Source: Streptomyces sp. Ru72 (lineage in GTDB: Bacteria; Actinomycetota; Actinomycetes; Streptomycetales; Streptomycetaceae). From it: 64,000 bases of DNA. Positions 1 to 8,358 of the stretch are shown here, one piece after another. The stretch is from contig NZ_PQSR01000022.1 in assembly GCF_002920635.1 (NCBI RefSeq), positions 26,961 through 90,960 on the forward strand, in the 5' to 3' direction. Each line of letters starts with the position of its first letter. Positions within the stretch are counted from its first letter, which is position 1. Position numbers and translations under genes: made by a program. The notes beneath the pieces were generated by a model. The model had not been told where the DNA came from and did no database searches. It saw only the letters and a program-made list of their open reading frames with translations.

Positions 1-991
1 GGGTGGGGGCGGGCGGCGTCGGGGTGGTGGGCTTGCCCGGCGACGGAGGGTTGGGGGTGGGGCCGGTGGTGCCGCGCCCGGGCTTTGAGCTGCCGGGCCT
101 GCTCGTCTTCCTCGGCTTCGGGTCGGGGCTCGCACCGGAGTTCTGGTCGCTGCGGTGCGAGGGCAGGGTGCCGGTGCCGTCCGGGATCGAATGGGTGCCC
201 TTGCGGTAGTACTCGTACCAGGACAGAACGGTGTTCAGGTAGTCCTGCGAGTTGTTGTAGCTGAGTATCGCGGCGTTCATGTCGGCCTGCACCGACAGGT
301 CACGGTCCGCGCGGCACAGGTAGTGAGCGGCGGCCAGAGCGGCGTCGTAGACGTTGTTGGGGTCCTTGACGCCGTCGCCGTTGCCGTCGCGGCCCGCCCA
401 CGCCCAGGTGGACGGGATGAACTGCATGGGCCCGACCGCGCGGTCATACGTACTGTCGCCGTCGTAGGCGCCGTTGTCGGTGTCCTTGATGCTGGCGAAG
501 CCGTTGCCGTTCAGGACCGGGCCGAGGATCTTCGTGTACGTGGTGCCGTCCGCGTCGACCCGGCCGCCCTCGGCCTGGCCGGACTCCACCTGACCGATGG
601 CGGCGAGGAGTTGCCACGGCAGATTGCAGCCGGGCTTGGAGCTCTGGAGTTCCGCCGCGGCCTTCTTGTAGGCGTCGAGGACGGTGGCGGGTATGCCGGC
701 CTGTCCCGCGCCGGAAGGGCCCGTGGTGGGCGTGGCGCTGGGGCCGGGCGACTCGGTGGGGCTGTTGAGCGGGGGCAGGTCCGTGTAGTAGCGGCCGTTG
801 CCGGTGGCGGTGTCATCGCCACTCACGTTGCCGGTCGTCTCGGGCGTGGACTGCGCGCCGGTGGCCTGTCTGCCCTGGTCGTCCGTGGTGGACCCCGGAG
901 CCTGGGATGCCGCCAGAGCCGCGACCGCGGCCGCGGCCACAGCGGTGGTTGCCGCCCCCTTGCGCAGCCTCCTGCCGAAACGCGCCGCCAT
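1..991 (-). CDS. secreted lytic transglycosylase (3' end outside window)
   Basis: The protein should cleave peptidoglycan glycan strands outside the membrane. It starts at ATG 991 behind a GGGAGGG ribosome site and stays open to the window edge, so its C-terminus is missing. Residues 1-30 form a basic then Ala-rich export signal. A Ser/Thr/Gly/Pro linker runs to about residue 100. The MltB/SLT-2-like catalytic domain follows, with LLAAIGQVESGQ (candidate catalytic Glu about 136), AVGPMQFIPSTW, and an aspartate/glycine-rich GRDGNGDGVKDP loop typical of actinobacterial members. The tail after about residue 250 is Pro/Ser/Lys-rich and may be a wall-spanning or wall-binding segment. The family assignment is solid; the exact cleavage type is inferred. 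Confidence 0.9.
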   Translation of the reverse strand, partial: MAARFGRRLRKGAATTAVAAAAVAALAASQAPGSTTDDQGRQATGAQSTPETTGNVSGDDTATGNGRYYTDLPPLNSPTESPGPSATPTTGPSGAGQAGIPATVLDAYKKAAAELQSSKPGCNLPWQLLAAIGQVESGQAEGGRVDADGTTYTKILGPVLNGNGFASIKDTDNGAYDGDSTYDRAVGPMQFIPSTWAWAGRDGNGDGVKDPNNVYDAALAAAHYLCRADRDLSVQADMNAAILSYNNSQDYLNTVLSWYEYYRKGTHSIPDGTGTLPSHRSDQNSGASPDPKPRKTSRPGSSKPGRGTTGPTPNPPSPGKPTTPTPPAPT

Positions 992-1107
992 TGAGTGAAC
1001 CCCTCCCGTCGACGACCTGGTGTGTGCTGCTCTGTTGTGTCCGTGTGTTCGACCACGCATCCGTGCGCGGCGACCAAGTGACCCTACGACAACTTGCGTC
1101 GCGTCGA

Positions 1108-1139
1108 CACCGGTTGGTGCCCGGTTTTCACCAGTTGGT
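1108..1139. repeat. direct repeat CACCRGTTGGT x2, 21 bp apart
   Basis: CACCGGTTGGT (1108-1118) and CACCAGTTGGT (1129-1139) lie in the same orientation with a 21-bp period, i.e. two helical turns. They sit about 120 bp upstream of the lytic transglycosylase start and also upstream of the divergent DUF4184 gene. This is a possible regulator site; no regulator can be named. Confidence 0.3.
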
Positions 1140-1265
1140 CATGACCTCTTGGGCTGGACGCAAAAGCCAGGGCGGGTCGCCTCACCTTTCTCATGCGTCC
1201 CTCATACTGGACGTCCGTGATCGCCGGGTGGTTGTGCTCGGTCAACATCTGCGGCGGGAGGCGTC

Positions 1266-2120
1266 GTGCCGTTCACCCTCAGCCATGCCGCGGCCGTCCT
1301 GCCGGCCGTGCGCGGGGACGGGTCCGGACGCGGGCGGCTGGTACCCGCCGTTCTCATCGCGGGATCGTTCGCGCCCGACATGACCTACTTCGCGGCGAGC
1401 GTGGTGTCCGGGGGCATGGAGTTCGGTACGGTCACGCACTCCTTCACCGGGGTGTTCACCGTCGATGTCCTCATTGCGTGGGCGCTGGTGGGGGTGTGGC
1501 TGGTACTGCGGGAGCCGCTGGTGGCGCTGCTGCCGCCGACGGCGCAGGGGCGGGTGGCCGCGCTGGTGCGCTGCGGTGCACCGCTGCGCAAGGTCTCGTT
1601 CGCACTCGCGGCCCGGTGGTACGTCTCCGCGGTGCTGGGTGCCCTGACGCATGTGGTGTGGGACGCGTTCACGCACATCGGCCGGTGGGGGGTACGGCTG
1701 TTGCCCGGGCTGACGCGGCCGATGGCCGGTACGCCGCGGTACACGTATCTGCAGTACGGGAGTTCTGCCGTCGCGGCCGTCGTGATCGCGGTGTTCGTGG
1801 CGGTCGCGCTGCGGCGGGCGTCCGCCGGTTCGCCGGCGGTGTCGGCGCTGCCGGTGCTGTCGTGGGCCGACCGGTGGCTGGCGGCGGCGGTGATCGGCGG
1901 GTGCGCGGCGGCGGGCGCGGTGCAGCGGGCGTCCCGGTGGTGGGCCTACTGGGGAGCCCACGCGAAACCGTGGGAGGTGATCCCGCCGGCGTGCTTCGGC
2001 GCGGGTACGGGCCTCGCGGTGGGGATGGCGCTGTACGCGACGGGCGTCAGGGCCCTGCGGCGCACGACCGGGGACGGCCAGGGCACCGACCGTGAACCGG
2101 CCCGACCGGTGTCACGCTGA
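1266..2120 (+). CDS. DUF4184 family integral membrane protein
   Basis: The function is unknown. The start is GTG 1266 after a purine-rich GGCGGGAGGC. The protein has 284 residues, starts with the MPFTLSHAA motif characteristic of DUF4184, and carries conserved FAPDM and HVVWDAFTH segments with acidic and histidine residues. About six hydrophobic stretches suggest an integral membrane protein. It is divergent from the transglycosylase gene and stands alone before polA. The assignment rests on the N-terminal signature and length. Confidence 0.85.
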   Translation: MPFTLSHAAAVLPAVRGDGSGRGRLVPAVLIAGSFAPDMTYFAASVVSGGMEFGTVTHSFTGVFTVDVLIAWALVGVWLVLREPLVALLPPTAQGRVAALVRCGAPLRKVSFALAARWYVSAVLGALTHVVWDAFTHIGRWGVRLLPGLTRPMAGTPRYTYLQYGSSAVAAVVIAVFVAVALRRASAGSPAVSALPVLSWADRWLAAAVIGGCAAAGAVQRASRWWAYWGAHAKPWEVIPPACFGAGTGLAVGMALYATGVRALRRTTGDGQGTDREPARPVSR

Positions 2121-2522
2121 CCCCTCGCGGGACAGACGGCCGGGAACGGGCTGCGGGGACACGGTTGCCTGGAAGCCGACAGCTGCGCCCTCAGTCCCCG
2201 CTCCGGCGGGCCCCCGGACGCCCCGGTGCCGAGGAGGCCCCGGCGAGCCGGTGCGGTCGGCCGTCCTCGGCAGCGGGCCGCTCGACCGGCCCTTCCAGGC
2301 AGTGGCCGACCGGTCACCGGTAGAGATCGCCCGCCGCTCGCCCGGAGCCGTGCCCGGCCCCGCGAGCCCGGCCCGATCCGAACGCGAGGCCTGGTGCCCC
2401 AACAGGCGATGTTCGCCCCGTCGCGACGCCCGGCACGCTCCCCCAAGCTCCTCGAGCAGGGGGTACCCCCACAGCACGCACCGGACGCCGCTCCTTGACG
2501 GGCGAACGTCGCCTGCCCGGGC
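2121..2522. other. intergenic region without a supported gene
   Basis: About 400 bp separate the DUF4184 gene from the end of polA. Open frames on both strands lack start signals and recognisable products. The one visible structure is a stem-loop repeat near 2437-2470. Confidence 0.6.
2437..2470. repeat. palindromic C5/G5 stem-loop repeat
   Basis: CCCCC-AA-GCTC-CTC-GAGC-A-GGGGG folds into a hairpin flanked by GCT and TACCCCC. I recall this type of palindromic sequence as being scattered through intergenic regions of streptomycetes. A related TACCCCC-TCC-GGGGGA unit lies inside a coding region near 56726. It may also help end transcription between the convergent genes. Confidence 0.45.
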
Positions 2523-5249
2523 CTAGTGCGCCGCCGACTCCCAGTCCGTCCCGTAGCCCACCGAGACGTCCAGTGGTGCCCGCAGCCTCACCGCTGCCGC
2601 CATCTCCCGGCGGACCAGCTCCTCCGTCTGCCGGCGTTCGCCCGGGGCGATCTCCAGCACGATTTCGTCGTGGACCTGGAGGAGCATCCGGGACTTCAGG
2701 TCCGCCTCACTCAGCGCCCGGTCCACGTTCAGCATCGCGATCTTGACGATGTCCGCCGCCGTGCCCTGGATCGGCGCGTTCAGCGCCATGCGTTCGGCCA
2801 TCTCCCGGCGCTGGCGGTTGTCGCTGTTGAGGTCGGGCAGGTAGCGGCGGCGGCCGAAGAGCGTCTCGGTGTAGCCCGTCGCCCTCGCCTCGTCCACCAC
2901 ACGGCGCAGATAGTCCCGCACCCCGCCGAACCGCTCGAAGTACGTGTCCATCAGCGCCCGAGCCTCTGCCGCCTCGATGTTCAGCTGCTGGGACAGGCCG
3001 AACGCCGACAGCCCGTACGCCAGGCCGTACGACATCGCCTTGATCTTGCGCCGCATCTCCGCGTCGACCGCGTCACGGCCGACCCCGAAGACCTGGGAGG
3101 CGACCGTGGTGTGCAGGTCCTCACCGGAGGTGAACGCCTCGATCAGGCCCTCGTCCTCGGACAGGTGGGCCATCACGCGCAGTTCGATCTGGCTGTAGTC
3201 CGCGGTCATCAGGGATTCGAAGCCCTCACCGACCACGAAGCCCCGGCGGATCGCCCTGCCCTCGTCCGTGCGCACCGGGATGTTCTGCAGGTTCGGGTCC
3301 GTCGACGACAGGCGGCCCGTCGCGGCGACCGTCTGGTTGAACGTGGTGTGGATGCGGCCGTCCGTCGCGATCGTCTTGATCAGGCCCTCGACCGTCACCC
3401 GCAGCTTCGCCTGCTCCCGGTGGCGCAGCATGATCACCGGCAGTTCGTTGTCCGTCTGGGTCGCCAGCCACGCCAGAGCGTCCGCGTCCGTCGTGTAGCC
3501 CGTCTTCGTCTTCTTCGTCTTCGGCAGGCCCAGCTCACCGAAGAGGACCTCCTGGAGCTGCTTGGGCGAGCCCAGGTTGAACTCGTGCCCCGCCGCCGCG
3601 TACGCCTCCTTCACCGCCTGCTGGACGGCGCCCGCGAACATCTGCTCCATCGTCTCCAGATGCGCACGGTCCGCGGCGATGCCGTGCCGCTCCATACGGG
3701 CCAGCAGCGCGGAGGTGGGCAGTTCCATGTCGCGCAGCAGGTCCGCCGCACCGACCTCCCGCAGCTTCTCCTCGAACGCCTGGCCGAGGTCCAGGATCGC
3801 CCGGGCCTGGATCATCAGCGCCTCGGCCTCGGCGCCCTCGTCCGTGCCGAAGGCCAGCTGTCCGTCCGCCGTCGCGGCGGGCGCCAGCTCACGGCCCAAA
3901 TACTCCAGTGAGAGCGCGTCCAGCGCGAAGGAGCGACGGCCCGGCTTGACCAGGTACGCGGCGAGCGCCGTGTCCATGGTCACGCCCTGAAGAGACCAGC
4001 CGTGCTCGGGAAGGACGCGCATCGCGCCCTTGGCGTTGTGCAGGACCTTCGGCCTGGCCGGGTCGGCCAGCCACGCCGCGAACGCCCTCTCGTCGGCCTC
4101 GTCCAGTTCGGCCGGATCGAACCAGGCCGCCGCGCCGTCGGCCGCGGCGAGCGCGATCTCGGCCACCGCGCCCGTGCCCAGCGCCCACGAGTCGACCGTG
4201 GCGACACCCAGGACCCGTGTGCCGTGCTCGGCGAGCCACGGCTTCAGCTCCCCCGCGCCCAGCACCGCCCCGTCCAGCTCGACGCCGTCCGCCACGACCG
4301 GGTGTGCCTCGGCCTCCTCGGCGCCCGGGTCGACGGCGAAGAGCCGCTCGCGCAGTGAGGGGTTCCTGATCTCCAGGGTGTCCAGAACCATGGCGACGGC
4401 CTTGCGGTCGTACGCGGCCCGCCTGAGGTCGGCGACCGCCTTCGGCAGCTCCACCTGCCGCTCCAGCTCGGTCAGCCGGCGGTTCAGCTTCACCGACTCC
4501 AGGTGGTCGCGCAGGTTCTGCCCGGCCTTGCCCTTGACCTCGTCGACGCGCTCGACCAGCTCCGCGAACGAGCCGAACTGGTTGATCCACTTCGCCGCCG
4601 TCTTCTCACCCACGCCCGGGATGCCCGGCAGGTTGTCCGACGGGTCGCCGCGCAGGGCCGCGAAGTCCGGGTACTGCGCCGGCGTCAGCCCGTACTTCTC
4701 GAACACCTTCTGAGGGGTGAACCGGGTCAGCTCCGAGACGCCCTTGGTGGGGTACAGCACCGTCGTGTGCTCGCTGACCAGCTGGAAGGAGTCGCGGTCG
4801 CCGGTGACGATCAGCACCTCGAAACCCTCCGCCTCGGCCTGGGTGGCGAGCGTGGCGATCACGTCGTCCGCCTCGTACCCCTCGACCGCGAAGCGGGCGG
4901 CGTGCATGGCGTCCAGCAGCTCGCAGATCAGCTCCACCTGGCCCTTGAACTCGTCCGGGGTCTTCGAACGGTTCGCCTTGTACTCGGTGAACTCCTCCGA
5001 GCGCCAGGTCTTGCGGGAGACGTCGAACGCCACCGCGAAGTGCGTGGGCGCCTCGTCGCGCAGCGTGTTGGCCAGCATCGACGCGAAACCGTAGATCGCG
5101 TTCGTCGGCTGGCCGGTCGCGGTGGTGAAGTTCTCCGCGGGCAGCGCGAAGAACGCGCGGTAGGCCAGGGAGTGCCCGTCCATGAGCATCAGCCGGGGAC
5201 GGTCGCCGCCGGTGGTCTTCTCGGTCTGCTTCGATGCTGTCTCTGCCAC
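2523..5249 (-). CDS. polA: DNA polymerase I
   Basis: This is the replicative-repair polymerase that removes RNA primers and fills gaps. The open frame extends further upstream, but GTG 5249 behind AGGATCGGGGGC gives 908 residues, the usual streptomycete length. The N-terminal 5'-nuclease domain covers about residues 20-310 (LMLMDGHSLAYRAF, GDRDSFQLV, GIPGVGEKTA). The middle 3'-5' exonuclease-like domain lacks the FDTET and NLKYD-type metal ligands, so proofreading is probably absent. The polymerase domain has motif A DYSQIELR, motif B RRKIKAMSYGLAYG and motif C LQVHDEIVLE. Motif B carries Tyr where E. coli has Phe762; I recall the same for mycobacterial enzymes and T7 polymerase, with weak discrimination against dideoxynucleotides. 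Confidence 0.98.
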   Translation of the reverse strand: MAETASKQTEKTTGGDRPRLMLMDGHSLAYRAFFALPAENFTTATGQPTNAIYGFASMLANTLRDEAPTHFAVAFDVSRKTWRSEEFTEYKANRSKTPDEFKGQVELICELLDAMHAARFAVEGYEADDVIATLATQAEAEGFEVLIVTGDRDSFQLVSEHTTVLYPTKGVSELTRFTPQKVFEKYGLTPAQYPDFAALRGDPSDNLPGIPGVGEKTAAKWINQFGSFAELVERVDEVKGKAGQNLRDHLESVKLNRRLTELERQVELPKAVADLRRAAYDRKAVAMVLDTLEIRNPSLRERLFAVDPGAEEAEAHPVVADGVELDGAVLGAGELKPWLAEHGTRVLGVATVDSWALGTGAVAEIALAAADGAAAWFDPAELDEADERAFAAWLADPARPKVLHNAKGAMRVLPEHGWSLQGVTMDTALAAYLVKPGRRSFALDALSLEYLGRELAPAATADGQLAFGTDEGAEAEALMIQARAILDLGQAFEEKLREVGAADLLRDMELPTSALLARMERHGIAADRAHLETMEQMFAGAVQQAVKEAYAAAGHEFNLGSPKQLQEVLFGELGLPKTKKTKTGYTTDADALAWLATQTDNELPVIMLRHREQAKLRVTVEGLIKTIATDGRIHTTFNQTVAATGRLSSTDPNLQNIPVRTDEGRAIRRGFVVGEGFESLMTADYSQIELRVMAHLSEDEGLIEAFTSGEDLHTTVASQVFGVGRDAVDAEMRRKIKAMSYGLAYGLSAFGLSQQLNIEAAEARALMDTYFERFGGVRDYLRRVVDEARATGYTETLFGRRRYLPDLNSDNRQRREMAERMALNAPIQGTAADIVKIAMLNVDRALSEADLKSRMLLQVHDEIVLEIAPGERRQTEELVRREMAAAVRLRAPLDVSVGYGTDWESAAH

Positions 5250-5403
5250 GCCCCCGATCCTGCCACGCCCCACTGACACCCGGCCCCCGCCGTGGGTCCT
5301 CCGGCGCCGGACGGGGCCTCGCGGTGGGCGGGCGGTACCGCGGCGCCCCGCGAGGCCGCGTACAGGAACCGGCCGCCGCACGTCGCTGCGGAGATTCCGG
5401 ATC

Positions 5404-5438
5404 GTTGCCTGTTCCGCAACCATTGCATGATGCGCAAC
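5404..5438. promoter_or_regulatory. tandem inverted repeats RTTGC-n7-GCAAC
   Basis: GTTGC-n7-GCAAC (5404-5420) is followed by ATTGC-n7-GCAAC (5422-5438), with centres 18 bp apart. The pair sits about 100 bp upstream of the molybdopterin oxidoreductase start, in the polA-fdhF divergent region. Two phased copies of one palindrome suggest cooperative binding by a dimeric regulator. The regulator is unknown. Confidence 0.5.
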
Positions 5439-5535
5439 TATGACCTCGGGCCCTCCACACCCTGCCGTCGCTGTCGGCAGCGCGTGCGAGGATCGGAGAC
5501 GAAGTTCACGGGTGCTGGTGAAGGAGAGCGCAGCG

Positions 5536-7815
5536 ATGGCAACGAAGCCGCCCACGGGCGATCCGGTGCAGGACGCCCCGCAGGTCGCCGAGCCGAAGCA
5601 CGCCGCGGCGGGGCTGCCGGCGATCGGACACACCCTTCGGATCGCCCAGCAGCAGATGGGCGTGCGCCGCACCGCGCTGACCCTCCTGCGCGTCAACCAG
5701 AAGGACGGTTTCGACTGCCCTGGCTGCGCCTGGCCCGAGCCGGAGCACCGGCACAAGGCGGAGTTCTGTGAGAACGGCGCGAAGGCGGTGGCCGAAGAGG
5801 CCACCCTGCGCCGGGTCACCCCCGAGTTCTTCGCCGCGCACCCGGTGACCGACCTCGCCGGCCGCAGCGGCTACTGGCTGGGCCAGCAGGGGCGGCTGAC
5901 GCACCCCATGTACCTGCCGGAGGGCGCGGACCACTACGAGCCGGTCACCTGGGAGCGCGCCTTCGACATCATCGCCGAGGAGATCGCCGCCCTGGACTCC
6001 CCCGACCAGGCCGTCTTCTACACCTCCGGCCGCACCAGCAACGAGGCCGCGTTCCTCTACCAGCTGTTCGCCCGCGAGCTGGGCACCAACAACCTGCCCG
6101 ACTGCTCGAACATGTGCCACGAGTCGTCCGGCTCGGCGCTCTCCGAGACGATCGGCATCGGCAAGGGCAGCGTCCTGCTCGAGGACCTCTACAAGGCGGA
6201 CCTGATCGTCGTCGCCGGGCAGAACCCCGGCACGAACCATCCGCGCATGCTCTCCGCCCTGGAGAAGGCCAAGGCGAACGGCGCGCGGATCATCAGCGTC
6301 AACCCTCTGCCCGAGGCGGGCCTGGAGCGGTTCAAGAACCCGCAGACGCCGAAGGGCCTCACCGCGGGCGCCGCGCTCACCGACCTGTTCCTGCAGATCC
6401 GCATCGGCGGCGACCAGGCTCTCTTCCGCCTCCTGAACAAGCTGATCCTCGACACGGAGGGCGCGGTCGACGAGGACTTCGTCCGCGACCACACCCACGG
6501 CTTCGAAGAGTTCGCGAAGGCCGCCCGCGCCGCCGACTGGGACGAGACGCTCACGGCGACCGGGCTCACCCGCGAGGAGATCGAGAAGGCCCTGCGGATG
6601 GTCCTCGCCTCGCAGCGCACCATCGTCTGCTGGGCGATGGGGCTGACCCAGCACAAGCACTCGGTTCCCACCATCCGCGAGGTGGTGAACTTCCTGCTGC
6701 TGCGCGGCAACATCGGCCGCCCCGGTGCGGGCGTGTGCCCGGTGCGCGGTCACTCGAACGTGCAGGGCGACCGCACGATGGGCATCTTCGAGCGGCCCGC
6801 GCCCGCCTTCCTGGACGCCCTGGAGAAGGAGTTCGGGTTCGCGCCGCCGCGCGAGCACGGCTACGACGTCGTCCGGGCCATCCGCGCCCTGCGGGACGGC
6901 GAGGCCAAGGTCTTCTTCGCGATGGGCGGCAACTTCGTGTCCGCGTCCCCCGACACCGAGGTGACGGAGGCCGCCATGCGGCGCGCGCGCCTGACCGTGC
7001 ACGTGTCGACGAAGCTGAACCGCTCGCACGCGGTCACCGGCGCCCGCGCCCTGATCCTGCCCACCCTCGGCCGCACCGAGCGCGACCTTCAGGGCGGCGG
7101 CGAGCAGTTCGTCACCGTCGAGGACTCCATGGGCATGGTGCACGCCTCCCGCGGCCGGCTGGAGCCCGCGAGCCCGCATCTGAAGTCCGAGCCGGCCATC
7201 GTGTGCCGTATGGCCCGCCGGGTGCTCGGCGCCGACAGCAAGGTGCCGTGGGAGGAGTTCGAGAAGGACTACGCGACCATCCGCGACCGCATCGCGCGCG
7301 TGATCCCCGGCTTCGAGGACTTCAACGCGCGGGTGGCCAGCCCCGGCGGTTTCGCCCTCCCCCACGCCCCCCGCGACGAACGCCGCTTCCCCACCGCCAC
7401 CGGCAAGGCCAACTTCACGGCGGCCCCCGTGGAGTACCCGGAGCTGCCCGAGGGCCGGCTCCTGCTGCAGACCCTGCGCTCCCACGACCAGTACAACACC
7501 ACGATCTACGGCCTGGACGACCGCTACCGGGGGATCAGGAACGGCCGCCGCGTCGTGCTGGTCCACCCCGAGGACGCCCGTGCGCTCGGCGTGGCGGACG
7601 GCTCGTACGTCGACCTGGTCAGCGAGTGGAAGGACGGCGTCGAGCGGCGCGCCCCCGGCTTCCGCGTCGTGCACTACCCCACCGCGCGGGGCTGCGCGGC
7701 CGCCTACTACCCGGAGACCAACGTGCTGGTCCCACTGGACGCCACCGCCGACACGAGCAACACCCCCGCGAGCAAGTCCGTGGTGGTCCGCCTGGAACAA
7801 TCGGCGACCGACTGA
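5536..7815 (+). CDS. FdhF/YdeP family molybdopterin oxidoreductase
   Basis: This is a formate-dehydrogenase-like enzyme binding a molybdenum bis-pterin cofactor; its substrate is unknown. ATG 5536 follows AAGGAGAG and gives 759 residues, the usual YdeP-type length. The N-terminus has the FDCPGCAWP and FCENGAKA cysteine motifs. The molybdopterin domains run from about residue 110 (GRTSNEAAFLYQLFAR, CSNMCHESSG, GQNPGTNHPRM, RGHSNVQGDRTMG). A MopB_CT-like C-terminal domain covers about 620-755 (LRSHDQYNTTIYG). No fdh small subunits or fdhD lie next to it. It appears monocistronic or coupled to the thioesterase gene 54 bp downstream. Family members have been linked to acid or oxalate/formate responses, but nothing here fixes the role. 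Confidence 0.93.
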   Translation: MATKPPTGDPVQDAPQVAEPKHAAAGLPAIGHTLRIAQQQMGVRRTALTLLRVNQKDGFDCPGCAWPEPEHRHKAEFCENGAKAVAEEATLRRVTPEFFAAHPVTDLAGRSGYWLGQQGRLTHPMYLPEGADHYEPVTWERAFDIIAEEIAALDSPDQAVFYTSGRTSNEAAFLYQLFARELGTNNLPDCSNMCHESSGSALSETIGIGKGSVLLEDLYKADLIVVAGQNPGTNHPRMLSALEKAKANGARIISVNPLPEAGLERFKNPQTPKGLTAGAALTDLFLQIRIGGDQALFRLLNKLILDTEGAVDEDFVRDHTHGFEEFAKAARAADWDETLTATGLTREEIEKALRMVLASQRTIVCWAMGLTQHKHSVPTIREVVNFLLLRGNIGRPGAGVCPVRGHSNVQGDRTMGIFERPAPAFLDALEKEFGFAPPREHGYDVVRAIRALRDGEAKVFFAMGGNFVSASPDTEVTEAAMRRARLTVHVSTKLNRSHAVTGARALILPTLGRTERDLQGGGEQFVTVEDSMGMVHASRGRLEPASPHLKSEPAIVCRMARRVLGADSKVPWEEFEKDYATIRDRIARVIPGFEDFNARVASPGGFALPHAPRDERRFPTATGKANFTAAPVEYPELPEGRLLLQTLRSHDQYNTTIYGLDDRYRGIRNGRRVVLVHPEDARALGVADGSYVDLVSEWKDGVERRAPGFRVVHYPTARGCAAAYYPETNVLVPLDATADTSNTPASKSVVVRLEQSATD

Positions 7816-7869
7816 GCGTTTGCTCAGCCACAGTCGAGTGACCGATCCCCACGAACGGAGCCGTGCCCC

Positions 7870-8358
7870 ATGGGCGAGCAGCACACCGTGAAGTTCCCCC
7901 AGGAAGTCGTCGACGAGTACGCCGCGCTCGGCGTCGACCTGCCCGCCCTCTTCTCCGCCGGGCACCTCGGCACGCGGATGGGCGTCCAGATCGTCGAGGC
8001 GTCCGCAGAACGCGTCGTCGGCACCATGCCGGTGGAGGGCAACACCCAGCCGTACGGACTGCTCCACGGCGGCGCCTCCGCGGTCCTCGCCGAGACCCTC
8101 GGCTCGGTCGGCGCCATGCTCCACGGCGGCAGCTCCAAGATCGCCGTCGGAGTCGACCTGAACTGCACCCACCACCGGGGGGTGCGCTCGGGCCTGGTCA
8201 CCGGCGTGGCCACCCCCGTCCACCGGGGGCGCTCCACGGCGACGTACGAAATCGTCATCAGTGACGAGAGCGGCAAGCGCGTGTGCACCGCCCGCCTCAC
8301 CTGTCTGCTGCGCGATGTGCAGCCCGGCGACGAGGCGCACCTGCGCACGGCCGACTGA
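7870..8358 (+). CDS. hotdog-fold acyl-CoA thioesterase (PaaI-like)
   Basis: It probably hydrolyses acyl- or aryl-CoA thioesters in the cytoplasm. ATG 7870 follows CGGAG. The 162 residues are slightly longer than the PaaI norm. The hotdog signature covers about residues 57-80 (YGLLHGGASAVLAETLGS), with the His-Gly-Gly motif and the downstream acidic residue expected at the active site. The second half has GVDLNCTHHRGV and a typical terminal beta strand region. It lies 54 bp after the oxidoreductase gene and may be co-transcribed. Confidence 0.9.
   Translation: MGEQHTVKFPQEVVDEYAALGVDLPALFSAGHLGTRMGVQIVEASAERVVGTMPVEGNTQPYGLLHGGASAVLAETLGSVGAMLHGGSSKIAVGVDLNCTHHRGVRSGLVTGVATPVHRGRSTATYEIVISDESGKRVCTARLTCLLRDVQPGDEAHLRTAD

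Noticed and set aside
155..994. Long plus-strand open frame opposite the lytic transglycosylase
   Set aside because: It is a shadow of the minus-strand gene, which has a signal peptide, a ribosome site and a recognised catalytic domain.
992..1265. Possible c-di-AMP (ydaO-type) riboswitch ahead of the lytic transglycosylase
   Set aside because: Such riboswitches often precede wall hydrolase genes in streptomycetes, but the conserved core sequences were not found here.
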